This document shows positions 45,093 through 55,897 of a stretch of 64,000 bases of DNA, one piece after another (the first letter of the stretch is position 1; every line of letters starts with the position of its first letter). The DNA is taken from contig NZ_VUJW01000003.1 in the NCBI RefSeq assembly GCF_008373765.1, positions 868,001 to 932,000 of the forward strand, read 5' to 3'. Both the position numbers and the translations under genes were made by a program. This DNA is from Nocardioides antri. GTDB lineage: Bacteria; Actinomycetota; Actinomycetes; Propionibacteriales; Nocardioidaceae. The notes under the pieces are model-generated. The model ran no database searches. It was not told the origin of the DNA and saw nothing but the letters and a program-made list of their open reading frames with translations.

Positions 45093-46483
45093 CTGCACTC
45101 AACGAGGCAACGCACAACGTGGACGTCGTGGTCGTCGGCGCCGGCTTCGCCGGGCTGAGCGCCGCGCACGATCTCGTCGACAAGGGCTACTCGGTGGTCG
45201 TCCTCGAGGGCCGCGACCGCGTGGGTGGGCGCGTGTTCACCGGCGAGGTCGCCGGGGTCAAGGTCGACCTCGGCGGCACCTGGGTGTCGCACCGCCACAC
45301 CGCTATCCGCGAGGTCGCCGAGCAGGTCGGGGGCACCACCGTCCCGCAGTTCACCGAGGGCCGCAGCACGTTGTGGCTCGCTGGCAAGCGGAGCACGTAC
45401 AAGGGCACCATTCCCAAGCTCTCGCCGGCGGCCCTGGTGAACATGGGCCGCATCCAGCTCGCCCTGGACAAGATGGCGAAGACGATCGATGTCGACGCCC
45501 CGTGGAACTCCCCTCGCGCCCAGGAGCTCGATGCGATCTCCCTGGAGGAGTGGCTCGATCGGAAGCGGGCCCGGTGGACCACGCGCGCGATGATGACCAT
45601 CATCACCAAGGTGGAGTGGGGGTGCCAGCCCAGCGACGTCTCGCTGTTGCACGTGCTGCGCACCATCCGTGCCTTCGGCGGCTTCGACTTCATGCTCGAC
45701 GCGGAAGGCGGGATGCAGGAGTCGCGGTACGTCGAGACCACGCAGGCTATCGCCGTCCGGTACGCCGCCCTGCTCGGCGACCGGGTGCACACCAACGCCC
45801 CCGTCCGCCGCATCACCGAGGACGGCGACGGCGTCACGGTCGAGACCGACTCACTGCAGGTCAACGCCAGGTACGCGATCGTCACGACGGCCACCGAGCA
45901 CCGCGGCGGCATCGAGTTCGAGCCTGCCCTGTCCGAGCCGGCTCAGGGACTCACCAACTCGTGGCGCCTCGGCGCCCTGAGCAAGGCCTTCGTCGCCTAT
46001 GACAAGCCTTTCTGGCGAGCCGACGGGCTGTCGGGCGAGGCCGTGACCGACACCGGGACAGTGTTCATCACCTTCGATGTGTCGCCGAGCCCCGACGGTC
46101 CCGGCATCCTGATGGCGTTCTGCGACCCGCGCGTGTTCGACACCCACGCTTCGGAGGTCCGCAAGGCCCAGGTCGTCAAACAGCTCATCGATCTCTTCGG
46201 CCCGCAAGCCGCCCGCCCGATCGACTACATCGACCACTGCTGGGGCACCGACTCGTTCGCGCCCGGCGGGCCGAACCCAGCCGTCGCCCCTTACGCGTCG
46301 GTGCGCTACGGGAGCGTCATGACCGAGCCCCATGGCCGGGTCCACTGGGCCGGCACGGAGACCGCCGGCGAGTGGACGGGCAGCATGAACGGTGCCGTCC
46401 TCTCCGGTCGCCGCGTCTCCAGCGAGGTCGCCCGGCTCCTCCTGGTAACCGACACCCACGATCGGAAGAAGGCTCTCGCATGA
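45089..46483 (+). CDS. Flavin monoamine oxidase
   Basis: A 464-residue FAD amine oxidase. FAD motif GAGFAG (residues 17-22), then LEGRDRVGGRVFTG, GGTWVSHRHTAIREV and C-terminal HWAGTETAGEWTGSMNGAVLSGRR, the standard MAO ending. It oxidises a primary or secondary amine to an imine, which hydrolyses to the aldehyde. It is second in the operon, between the membrane protein and a DAO-type oxidase. Confidence 0.9.
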   Translation: MTALNEATHNVDVVVVGAGFAGLSAAHDLVDKGYSVVVLEGRDRVGGRVFTGEVAGVKVDLGGTWVSHRHTAIREVAEQVGGTTVPQFTEGRSTLWLAGKRSTYKGTIPKLSPAALVNMGRIQLALDKMAKTIDVDAPWNSPRAQELDAISLEEWLDRKRARWTTRAMMTIITKVEWGCQPSDVSLLHVLRTIRAFGGFDFMLDAEGGMQESRYVETTQAIAVRYAALLGDRVHTNAPVRRITEDGDGVTVETDSLQVNARYAIVTTATEHRGGIEFEPALSEPAQGLTNSWRLGALSKAFVAYDKPFWRADGLSGEAVTDTGTVFITFDVSPSPDGPGILMAFCDPRVFDTHASEVRKAQVVKQLIDLFGPQAARPIDYIDHCWGTDSFAPGGPNPAVAPYASVRYGSVMTEPHGRVHWAGTETAGEWTGSMNGAVLSGRRVSSEVARLLLVTDTHDRKKALA

Positions 46484-47853
46484 AGCAGGACATGACGAAG
46501 ATCAAGCTGCACACCTTCAGCGGCTGGATCGACCCGCCGACCGACCTGCAGCCCGCGGTCAGCGGCGAGGTCACGTGCGACATCGCGGTGATCGGCGGCG
46601 GCGTGGGCGGCATGGGGACGGCCCTGCGCCTCGCTGAGCGCGGCCAGGACGTGGCCGTGATCGAGGCGGAGTTCTGCGGCTACGGCTCCAGCTCGCGCAA
46701 CGGCGGCCACATCTCCGGAGCCCCTGGTGGCGACCTGCGGATGCTGAAGCTCTTCTACCCCAAGCAGATGAAGGGCATGGTCCTGCTGGCTGACCACGCC
46801 GCGGAGTACCTCGAAGGCAAGATCCGCGACCTCGAGATCGACTGTGACTACGTCCCCAACGGGCTGTCCTTCGGGGCCATCTCGCCGATCCAGATGATGC
46901 GCGTGAAGTCCTGCGCCAAGATCCTGAAGGACGCCGGGGGGCGCGGCCAGGTGGGGACGGCGGAGGAGCTCGGCATCCCGCGTGCGTTCGTCGGGGGCAT
47001 GCGCGAGGGCGTCGGCGGAATGCTGAATCCGGGCCAGCTCTGCCGCGGCCTGCGGGGAGCCTTGCTCGCCAGTTCGGCGAGGGTCTACGAGCAGAGCAAG
47101 GTGACCGACGTTCGTCGGGAAGGCGACAAGGTCGTCATCACGACGCCGGGCGGCACGGTGATCGCAAACAAGGTCGTGCTCTCCACCAACGCCTACGCCG
47201 GCGAGTGGGACATCACTCCCAAGCGTCTGTCGATCCCGGCGTGGATCATCGAGGTGGAGACCGAGCCGATCGCACCCGAGCGGATCGCGGCCCTCGGCTG
47301 GACCAGCCGCACCGGCGTGCTCAGCCAACACCAGATCATGGAGCACTTCCGCGTCACGGAGCGGAACACCATGGTCTTCGGCGTGCGCCGACTCGAGCGT
47401 GGCACCAGCTACCCGCTGCCCAAGGACAAGGCGCCGGACCCCGGCCTGGTCCAGGAGCTCGCGGACGCGTTCCACACCCGCTTCCCGTCGCTGGCCGACG
47501 TCAAGGTGGCCCAGGCGTGGGGCGGATGGATCGCGATCACGTCGTCCTGGATCTCCCTCGCCGGCAAGCTCGCGGACAACGTCTGGTACTCGTGCTGCTG
47601 CAACGGCCATGGCCTCGCCCAGGCGCCGTACATCGGGTCCCTGATCGCCGACAACATCGTCGACGGCACCATGCACGAGGACCTCGAGTGCATCTGGCTC
47701 GACAAGCCGAAGTTCCCGCCGTTCCTGATGATGGGCAAGGCCGGACTCCGCACGATCTGGGCCCTGGACCGCATGGGCGACAAGTTCAACGGTCACAAGC
47801 GTCGCGCCCGTCGCGCCGCCGCCGCAGCAGCAGCCGCCGTATCCGTCTCGTGA
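46480..47853 (+). CDS. FAD-dependent amine oxidase of the DAO family (PuuB-like)
   Basis: A 457-residue D-amino-acid-oxidase-fold protein: VIGGGVGGMGTALRLAERGQ near residue 35, GYGSSSRNGGHISGAPGG and a C-terminal CNGHGLAQAPYIGSLIAD. The layout matches gamma-glutamylputrescine oxidase-like enzymes. ATG at 46480 overlaps the MAO stop and has a GAAGAAGG ribosome binding site. The C-terminal tail is an Arg/Ala-rich repeat of eight alanines. Confidence 0.88.
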   Translation: MKQDMTKIKLHTFSGWIDPPTDLQPAVSGEVTCDIAVIGGGVGGMGTALRLAERGQDVAVIEAEFCGYGSSSRNGGHISGAPGGDLRMLKLFYPKQMKGMVLLADHAAEYLEGKIRDLEIDCDYVPNGLSFGAISPIQMMRVKSCAKILKDAGGRGQVGTAEELGIPRAFVGGMREGVGGMLNPGQLCRGLRGALLASSARVYEQSKVTDVRREGDKVVITTPGGTVIANKVVLSTNAYAGEWDITPKRLSIPAWIIEVETEPIAPERIAALGWTSRTGVLSQHQIMEHFRVTERNTMVFGVRRLERGTSYPLPKDKAPDPGLVQELADAFHTRFPSLADVKVAQAWGGWIAITSSWISLAGKLADNVWYSCCCNGHGLAQAPYIGSLIADNIVDGTMHEDLECIWLDKPKFPPFLMMGKAGLRTIWALDRMGDKFNGHKRRARRAAAAAAAAVSVS

Positions 47854-47873
47854 GCAGGACAGGAGCCAACGAC

Positions 47874-49226
47874 ATGACGACCAACCTCTACACCGTGGTC
47901 GACCCGGCGACCGGCGAGGTCGCCGCGGAGTACCCCACCGCGACCGACGAGGCCATCGACGCAGCACTCGACTCGGTCGCCCGGGCCTACCGCGAGTGGT
48001 CCCGCAACACCACCGTCGCGGAGCGGGCCGCGCTCCTGCACAAGGTCGCCGACCTGCACAACGAGCGGGTCGACGAGCTCGCGGCGATCATCAACCGCGA
48101 GATGGGCAAGCCGGTCGACCAGGCCGCCGGCGAGGTCGAGTTCTGCGCCGCGATCTATGCGTACTACGCCGACAACGCCGAGAGGTTCCTCGCCGACGAG
48201 CCGATCGAGCTGCTCGACGGCGAGGGTCACGCCCTGGTCCGCCGCCAGGCGATCGGCGCGCTCCTGGGCGTCATGCCGTGGAACTACCCCTACTACCAGG
48301 TGGCGCGTTTCGCGGCCCCGAACCTCGTGCTGGGCAACACGATCGCCCTCAAGCACGCTCCGCAGTGCCCGGAGTCGGCCGCTGCCCTGGCGCAGGTTTT
48401 CTCCGACGCCGGCTTCCCCGAGGGCGCCTACGCCAACGTCTACGCCAGCAACGAGCAGGTCGCCGACATGATCGCCGACCCGCGCGTGCAGGCGGTCTCG
48501 TTCACCGGCTCCGAGCGCGCGGGAGCGGTGATCGCCGAGATCGCGGGCCGGAACCTGAAGAAGGTCGTCCTCGAGCTCGGTGGGTCGGACCCGTTCGTCG
48601 TGCTGTCGACGGACGATCTCGACGCGACGATCGAGGCCGCCCTCGACGCACGGCTCGAGAACACCGGCCAGGCCTGCAACGCCGGCAAGCGGTTCATCGT
48701 CGCCGACGACCTCTACGAGCCGTTCCTCGAGGGCTTCACGAAGGGCGTCCTCGCCCGCGCCGAGGGCCTCGCCCCGCTGTCGTCGGTGGCGGCTGCCGAG
48801 CGTCTCGAGGCGCAGGTCCAGCGCGCGGTCGCCGACGGAGCGACGCTGGCGACCGAGGGCCGCCGCGAGGGCGCCTACTTCCCGCCCGGTGTCCTCTCCG
48901 GCCTGTCGCCGAAATCTCCGTCGGCCCGCGAGGAGCTCTTCGGCCCGGTGGCGACGGTCTACCGGGCATCGTCGGAGGACGAGGCCGTCGCACTGGCGAA
49001 CGACACCTCCTTCGGGCTGGGCTCGTACGTCTTCACGACCGACTCCGAGCAGGCGATGCGCGTCGCGGACAAGATCGAGGCAGGCATGGTCTTCGTCAAC
49101 GGCGTCGGCCTCGACGGCGTCGAGCTGCCCTTCGGCGGCATCAAGCGCTCCGGCTTCGGCCGTGAGCTCGGGCGATACGGGATCGACGAGTTCGCCAACA
49201 AGAAGCTGATCCGCGTCACCAAGTGA
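47874..49226 (+). CDS. NAD(P)-dependent aldehyde dehydrogenase (succinate-semialdehyde-dehydrogenase-like)
   Basis: A 450-residue aldehyde dehydrogenase: GVMPWNYPYYQVARFAAPNL, catalytic Glu in LELGGSDPFVVL, catalytic Cys in NTGQACNAGKRF. GSDPF and the length are typical of the short SSADH branch. ATG at 47874 has AGGAG 9 nt upstream. It should oxidise the aldehyde released by the two amine oxidases. Confidence 0.92.
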   Translation: MTTNLYTVVDPATGEVAAEYPTATDEAIDAALDSVARAYREWSRNTTVAERAALLHKVADLHNERVDELAAIINREMGKPVDQAAGEVEFCAAIYAYYADNAERFLADEPIELLDGEGHALVRRQAIGALLGVMPWNYPYYQVARFAAPNLVLGNTIALKHAPQCPESAAALAQVFSDAGFPEGAYANVYASNEQVADMIADPRVQAVSFTGSERAGAVIAEIAGRNLKKVVLELGGSDPFVVLSTDDLDATIEAALDARLENTGQACNAGKRFIVADDLYEPFLEGFTKGVLARAEGLAPLSSVAAAERLEAQVQRAVADGATLATEGRREGAYFPPGVLSGLSPKSPSAREELFGPVATVYRASSEDEAVALANDTSFGLGSYVFTTDSEQAMRVADKIEAGMVFVNGVGLDGVELPFGGIKRSGFGRELGRYGIDEFANKKLIRVTK

Positions 49227-49238
49227 AGGACAACTGAC

Positions 49239-50354
49239 ATGACCATCGAATTCAAGGCCGCCGTCTTCCGGGCCCCCAACGAGCCGATGACCATCGAGAC
49301 CGTCTCGATCCCGTCGACTCCCCCACCGGGTGACGTGCTCGTCCGCATGAGGGCAAGCGGGCTCTGCCACAGCGACCTGCACGTGATCGTCGGCGAGTGG
49401 GAGGTGCCCACCCCGATGATCCTCGGCCACGAGGGTGCTGGTGTCGTCGAGGCGATCGGCGAGGGCGTCACCGGCGTCTCCGTGGGCGACCACGTCATCC
49501 TGACCTGGACGCCCCCGTGTCGCCGGTGCCGCTACTGCGTGAGCGGTCGACCCGTCCTCTGCGACAAGGTCGCCGAGCACTCCGCCAACCACCTGTCGTT
49601 CGACGGGAAGACCCGCATCAGCACCCTGGACGGCGAGGAGGTCTACAGCTTCGCCGGTGCCGGCACCTTCGGGGAGTACGCGATGGTGCCCGAGTCGGGC
49701 GCCGTCCCGGTCCGTCAGGACGCGCCGTTCGAACAGGCCTCCCTGGTCGGCTGCGCCGTCACCACCGGTGTCGGAGCGGCGATCAACACCGCGAACGTCC
49801 GTCCGGACGAGACCGTGCTGGTGCTCGGCTGCGGCGGCGTGGGCCTCAACGCGATCCAGGGCGCCCGCCTGGTCGGCGCGCGTCGGATCATCGCCGTCGA
49901 CATCGCCGACGCGCGGCTCGAGCAGGCTCGTCACTTCGGTGCCACCGAGGTCGTCAACACGTCCACGGAGGACCTCTCCGAGCGCGTCGCGCAGCTCACG
50001 GACGGGCGCGGGGTCGAGGTCGCCATCGAGGCGATCGGCCTGCCGAAGACCATCGAGGCCGCCTACGCCTCCCTTGCCCGCGGCGGCCGTGCCGTCGTCG
50101 CCGGCCAGGTGGCCGACGGCCTGACGATCACGATCGACCCGTTCGTGATGTCGGACTCCGAGCTCAAGCTCATCGGCTCGAACTACGGCTCGAGCCGGCC
50201 AGCGATCGACTTCCCGCAGCTGGTCGACCACTACATGGACGACCGCATCGACCTCGACTCGCTGGTGACCCGGGTGATCAGCCTGGACGAGATCAACGAC
50301 GGGTACGAGGAGATGAAGCAGGGGGTCGGCATCCGGTCGGTCATCAAGTACTGA
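49239..50354 (+). CDS. Zinc-dependent alcohol dehydrogenase
   Basis: A 371-residue class III-like MDR alcohol dehydrogenase: SGLCHSDLHVIVG and ILGHEGAG (catalytic zinc), CRRCRYCVSGRPVLC (structural zinc), LVLGCGGVGLNAIQGARL (NAD). It is the last gene of the plus-strand operon, followed by a strong terminator. It interconverts an alcohol and the aldehyde of the pathway. Confidence 0.92.
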   Translation: MTIEFKAAVFRAPNEPMTIETVSIPSTPPPGDVLVRMRASGLCHSDLHVIVGEWEVPTPMILGHEGAGVVEAIGEGVTGVSVGDHVILTWTPPCRRCRYCVSGRPVLCDKVAEHSANHLSFDGKTRISTLDGEEVYSFAGAGTFGEYAMVPESGAVPVRQDAPFEQASLVGCAVTTGVGAAINTANVRPDETVLVLGCGGVGLNAIQGARLVGARRIIAVDIADARLEQARHFGATEVVNTSTEDLSERVAQLTDGRGVEVAIEAIGLPKTIEAAYASLARGGRAVVAGQVADGLTITIDPFVMSDSELKLIGSNYGSSRPAIDFPQLVDHYMDDRIDLDSLVTRVISLDEINDGYEEMKQGVGIRSVIKY

Positions 50355-50374
50355 GACCGACAGGCGCACCACGA

Positions 50375-50418
50375 CGAAGGACGCCCGGACCCGCTCACGC
50401 GGGCCCGGGCGTCCTTCG
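50375..50418. terminator. Bidirectional terminator between convergent genes
   Basis: CGAAGGACGCCCGG...CCGGGCGTCCTTCG, about 19-bp arms with one mismatch around TCAC. It lies between the alcohol dehydrogenase (plus, ends 50354) and the monooxygenase (minus, ends 50424). Confidence 0.85.
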
Positions 50419-50423
50419 TTCGT

Positions 50424-51881
50424 TCACCGGAACTGCAGGGTGCCGTCGTCGAGGTCGCTCAGCAGCGCCTTGGTCTGCTCGTGGACCTGCGGGTTGATCC
50501 ATGGAGCGTGGTCGCCCTGCGCAGGCATCTCGGCCATGTGGCGCACGAGGTAGCCCGAGGTCACGTCGGTCAGCCACGGGCGGCGCTCCATCGACGCCTC
50601 CTCGTCCGAGAGGGCCGGCACGACCTGCGTCGTGCCGACCTCGTCCATCCGGCGCAGCAGGGCGCTCCAGAACCTGTTGACGAGCTCCAGGCGCAGCGTC
50701 CAGGAGGAGTTGAGGTAGCCGAACGCGGTGACGAGGTTCGGCACACCGCTGAACGCCACTCCCTTGTAGGTGAAGCAGTGCGCGAGGTCGATCCGCTCGC
50801 CGTCGACGTGCACGTCGATCTTCCCGAAGGTGACCAGCTTGAGGCCGGTCGCGGCGACGACCACGTCGGCCTCGATCTCCTCGCCGGACTCCATCCGCAG
50901 GCCGTGGGCCGTGAAGGTGGCGATGTGCCCGGTGACCACCTCGGCCCGGCCGTCGGCGATGGCGTGAAAGAGGTCGCCGTTCGGCACCAGGCACAGGCGC
51001 TGGTCCCACGGCTGGTAGCTCGGCGTGAAGTGGCGCTCACGGACCTCCCGGCCGACGATCTCCTCGATCGCGTCGAACAGCGGCTTCTTGAAGTCCTCGG
51101 GGTGCGTGCGCGCGGCGTGGTAGCGCTCCTGCTGGTTGCGGAGGTTCCTCTCCCGGACCAGCTCGAAGGCCGCCCGGTCGCCGAGCTCGTGGCGCAGCCG
51201 CTCGGCCTCCTCGTCGACGTCGGAGTCGATGGCGACGTACGACGGGGACCGCTGCACCATGAAGACCTTCTCGGCGGTCTCGGCCAGCGCGGGCACCAGC
51301 GTGATGGCGGTCGCGCCGGACCCGATCACCGCCACGCGACGACCGGCGCAGTCGAGGTCCGCAGGCCACTCCTGCGGGTGGACCAGGAGCCCCTCGAAGC
51401 TCTCGACGCCCGGGAAGTCCGGCAGGTGCCCGTCGTTGTCGTAGTAGCCGGCGGCCAGGTAGAGGAAGGAGCAGTCGTAGGTCTCGACCCCGTCCGGGCC
51501 GTCGACGTGCACCGTCCAGGTGCTCGACTCGCTGGACCACTCGACGCGGCGCACCCGCCGCCCCAGCCGCAGGTGGGGCTGGAGGTCGTGGTCCGCGACG
51601 GTCTCGCGGAGGTAGTCGAGGATCGCCTCCCCCGAGGCGATGGCCTTCTCCTGCGTCCACGGCTTGAACGCGTAGCCCAGCGTGAACATGTCGCTGTCGG
51701 ACCGGATGCCGGGGTAGCGGAACAGGTCCCAGGTGCCGCCGAGGTCGTCGCGCTGGTCGAGCATCACGAAGGTGCGCTCGGGGTGCTCTCGCCGCAGCTC
51801 GACCGCGGCCGCGATCCCCGACAGTCCGGCTCCCACGATCACGATGTCGTGGTGATCTATACAGTCATGCGACTTGATCAT
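50424..51881 (-). CDS. Flavin monooxygenase, second EthA-like enzyme
   Basis: A 485-residue class B monooxygenase: GAGLSG (residues 17-22), BVMO-like fingerprint FEGLLVHPQEWP (162-173), GSGATA (187-192). It is clearly a relative, not a duplicate, of the 42.6-kb enzyme. From the ATG at 51881 the N-terminus is MIKSHDCIDHHDIVIVGAG, a normal length. There is no ribosome binding site, and the start lies inside the palindrome TGATCATATGATCA, so a leaderless message is possible. It is divergent from an acyl-CoA ligase. Confidence 0.88.
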   Translation of the reverse strand: MIKSHDCIDHHDIVIVGAGLSGIAAAVELRREHPERTFVMLDQRDDLGGTWDLFRYPGIRSDSDMFTLGYAFKPWTQEKAIASGEAILDYLRETVADHDLQPHLRLGRRVRRVEWSSESSTWTVHVDGPDGVETYDCSFLYLAAGYYDNDGHLPDFPGVESFEGLLVHPQEWPADLDCAGRRVAVIGSGATAITLVPALAETAEKVFMVQRSPSYVAIDSDVDEEAERLRHELGDRAAFELVRERNLRNQQERYHAARTHPEDFKKPLFDAIEEIVGREVRERHFTPSYQPWDQRLCLVPNGDLFHAIADGRAEVVTGHIATFTAHGLRMESGEEIEADVVVAATGLKLVTFGKIDVHVDGERIDLAHCFTYKGVAFSGVPNLVTAFGYLNSSWTLRLELVNRFWSALLRRMDEVGTTQVVPALSDEEASMERRPWLTDVTSGYLVRHMAEMPAQGDHAPWINPQVHEQTKALLSDLDDGTLQFR

Positions 51882-51888
51882 ATGATCA
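51853..51888. promoter_or_regulatory. Operator region of the divergent monooxygenase/ligase pair
   Basis: TGATCT (51853) and TGATCA (51875) are 22 bp apart, close to the 21-bp spacing of the other sites. The second overlaps the perfect 14-bp palindrome TGATCATATGATCA (51875-51888), which contains the monooxygenase start codon. The spacer includes ATGACTGTAT on the minus strand, as at 33.9 kb. Confidence 0.55.
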
Positions 51889-51935
51889 CGGTACGGCTGG
51901 AGCCCGCCGACCGTCAATGAGAAGGAAGCACCGCG

Positions 51936-53573
<1,638 letters not shown>

Positions 53574-54433
53574 GGGGCACCGCCAACTCAGCCCGCAGAG
53601 AACCACCACGACATCGCCGGTGGCCGACTTCACGTCGACACAGGCGACCGTCGACGCTCGACTCGATTGAACACGTGGAAGAAGCGGTAGATGGTCATGC
53701 CCAGCGCTCGGCGAGAAGGACACCCGCCGCATCAGGCTCGACCTCCACCGGTCCCAACGGATCCGAAAGTGCAGCCGACGGGAGGAACGCGATCCTTGGA
53801 ACTGAAGCGATGCTGGCTCCGATTCAATCAATCAGAGCAGCCAGGGGTGACCGTTCGGGAATGTACCTGCCATCCCGCGTATCACGAGCTGGGCGCTCTT
53901 GACCCGCGGTGTAGAGCCCACGATGGCAACACGAAGGCCCGCCAACCTCACGACCCCTAGATTGGCACGGCTCTCCGCGCGGCTCTCAGGGCGCGCACAC
54001 GTCGAAGTGCCCAAACGGGATAGGAGCGGCCTGCTTGGTCGTGATAGTCCGGCCGTCCCCGAACGTGACGCCGCCGGCCACGGTGAGCGACCAGGCTCTT
54101 AACCCGCGCCCCGGGTGATCTCCGCAGAGGGAGACATGGAGGACGCTGCCCCGAGTTCGGGGGGACGCGACCTGAAACGACCCGTCGCGACACCGAAGGA
54201 GCGGAGAGTTCTTGGGCCGGTTTTGGGACGGAAGAGGGCCGCTGCCCAGTTGGCAAGCGACCCTCGTGAACCCGTTTGCGCAGGTCATGCGGTGAATCGG
54301 ATCTGCGCGCCCGGACCCGCTCGCTTCGCTCGCGGTCGGGCGCTTGCTCGGCGCACCTCCAGAAGCCGGCGCATCCCTGACGCGCAAGAAGCTGGCGCCG
54401 TTCCGGCGCCGGCTTCTGGAGCTGACCTCGCTG
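53574..54433. other. Gene-poor stretch before the island
   Basis: I see no convincing gene in these 860 bases. Open frames on both strands are short, overlap each other and lack recognisable domains. The minus-strand frame ending at 53986 has a plausible-looking tail (VAGGVTFGDGRTITTKQ) but runs upstream through the tRNA fragment, so it may be only the scrap of an older gene. The stretch also contains the inverted repeat at 54358-54420. Confidence 0.5.
54358..54420. repeat. 15-bp inverted repeat beside the tRNA scar
   Basis: TCCAGAAGCCGGCGC (54358-54372) and its exact complement (54406-54420) are separated by 33 nt. It ends 13 nt from the tRNA-Arg 3' fragment. It could be the transcription terminator of the original tRNA or part of an old element end; no T-run follows. 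Confidence 0.6.
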
Positions 54434-54480
54434 CGCGCCCGTAGGGATTCGAACCCCAAACCTTCTGATCCGTAGGCAGA
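54434..54480 (-). other. 3' part of a tRNA-Arg(ACG) gene: attachment-site scar
   Basis: On the minus strand the anticodon arm with loop CTACGGA (anticodon ACG), TCAGAAGG, T-arm GGGGTTCGAATCCC and acceptor strand CGGGCGC are present. Upstream, where the D-arm and 5' acceptor should be, the sequence is unrelated. Integrases that use tRNA genes leave the 3' end duplicated at the far edge of the element. The orientation puts the element at higher coordinates and predicts an intact tRNA-Arg gene beyond the right edge of this window. Confidence 0.75.
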
Positions 54481-54753
54481 GGATGAGCATCTGCCTAGTG
54501 TCAGAGCGTGCTGTTTCGTCCCGGTCGCCTCGTGTTTGGGTGAGGAACGAGTACTCCTCGTGCTGTCCGATGTCGAGCTGTCTGTGAGATTGGCGTGAGA
54601 GCTGTTCGGGCACCGGCCGTGCATTGCTCAACCGCGTCTTGCGGCGTTGCAGTCGGCCCCAGGTAGCACACCCCGGCGCTGTAGCCTCACTGCCGATTGC
54701 GAACAATTGCCGATGTGAGGACACGCGGCCCCAGGCGATCTAAGGTCGGCGCC

Positions 54754-55653
54754 GTGCTGGATGAGTACTCCATTAACCACTACCTCGCGGACCCCAACGT
54801 TCGGGCCGGTGCCGGCGCTGGGGCCGACGGTCTTCTGTTTCACTACGCGAGCGCGGCCTCTCTTGAGGCGATCTTGGCGAGCGGCAACATCCGGTTGAAC
54901 ACGCTGGACCGGATGAACGACCCGCGCGAGCGCAAGGACTGGGTCGCGCGGGACCTCGTCGTTCCCGAAGGCGACCTCGATTGGTCGATGCTCGCGGAGC
55001 AGGGCGCCGTCGCTGATGAGCCGAACCGCCTGCTGCGTCTAGGCGCCCGCATTGCGTGCTTCACCAAGGAGCGAGAGCCGCTTCCCGGGGCTGACCCAGA
55101 TGCACTGTTCCACCGCGGCTGGGCCCGGGCTCGGATGTGGCACCAGTACGCCGCCGAGCACAGCGGCGCCTGCCTTGTGTTCGACATGGCCGAGCTGGTT
55201 CGGGCTGTGGACAGCGCCCGAAAGATCGGGGACGGAGACGTCTTCTCGATCAACTCTGTGCGCTACGCCGACAAGCCGCTGCGGTTGCCGCTGACCGGCG
55301 CGTTCACGGACGTCGCCGCAATCCAGTCGGCACTGGACGATCTGACCTCCGACGGGAACCGGATCGCGGACCTGTACTTCTCCAAGAACACCGATTGGCA
55401 GTCCGAGGACGAAGTCCGCATCCTCGTCCTTCTTTGGGACCCGACAAGCGCCATCGCGCTAGAGCCCCTCGATCTCCCCTACGGCAACAGCCTCAAAGCG
55501 GTCGTCCTCGGAGAGAACTTCGGCGACCCTCCGTGGTTGCGTTCGGCCGTCGCCGACCGCGGCCTGTCCGAGGACGACGTCCTCCGGGCGGACTGGGTCG
55601 ACGGGGCGCCCACTCTCAAGGCGTACATCGAGGAATGGGTCCCGCTCATCTAG
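54754..55653 (+). CDS. DUF2971 domain protein
   Basis: A 299-residue protein with the DUF2971 pattern: FHYASAASLEAILASGNIRL, LDRMNDPRERKDW, RIACFTKEREPL, then MWHQYAAEHSGACLVFDMAE and VRYADKPLRLPL. The function is not established; these proteins are common in mobile islands and near defence genes. GTG at 54754 (AAGG 8 nt upstream) is chosen; TTG at 54697 in the same frame is possible. It is the first gene inside the presumed island. Confidence 0.8.
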   Translation: MLDEYSINHYLADPNVRAGAGAGADGLLFHYASAASLEAILASGNIRLNTLDRMNDPRERKDWVARDLVVPEGDLDWSMLAEQGAVADEPNRLLRLGARIACFTKEREPLPGADPDALFHRGWARARMWHQYAAEHSGACLVFDMAELVRAVDSARKIGDGDVFSINSVRYADKPLRLPLTGAFTDVAAIQSALDDLTSDGNRIADLYFSKNTDWQSEDEVRILVLLWDPTSAIALEPLDLPYGNSLKAVVLGENFGDPPWLRSAVADRGLSEDDVLRADWVDGAPTLKAYIEEWVPLI

Positions 55654-55897
55654 CGTCCTCTCGGATCGGGATGCGCCGGCGGGCACGCGGAACGGTCCTC
55701 TGCTGGAGGTGGTGGGCGGACTTGCGAGCTTCACTTCGCCAGGTCCCTGCTCGCTGTCGACATGCGTGCGCCGCCACACGCGACCTCGCTTGGCGAAGGT
55801 CTATCCGGTTGTTTTGGCGGGCGCCTGGACGGTGCCGGTTTGTGGGCGCCGGCGCCTTCCCTCGTCGCCGACAGAGTTCGATCAAGCCCCTGAAGGC

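Noticed and set aside
47793-50372. 859-codon minus-strand frame
   Set aside because: It is antisense to the aldehyde and alcohol dehydrogenase genes, which have all their catalytic residues; the translated product is low-complexity.
54358-54420. CRISPR repeat or transposon terminal repeat
   Set aside because: There is only one inverted pair, with no array of spacers and no transposase near it.
54434-54480. A functional tRNA-Arg gene
   Set aside because: The D-arm and the 5' acceptor strand are missing, so it cannot fold as a tRNA.
53986-54624. Minus-strand frame reading through the tRNA fragment
   Set aside because: Its GLGFESLRAR segment is the translation of a tRNA 3' end, a common artefact; no real protein is indicated.
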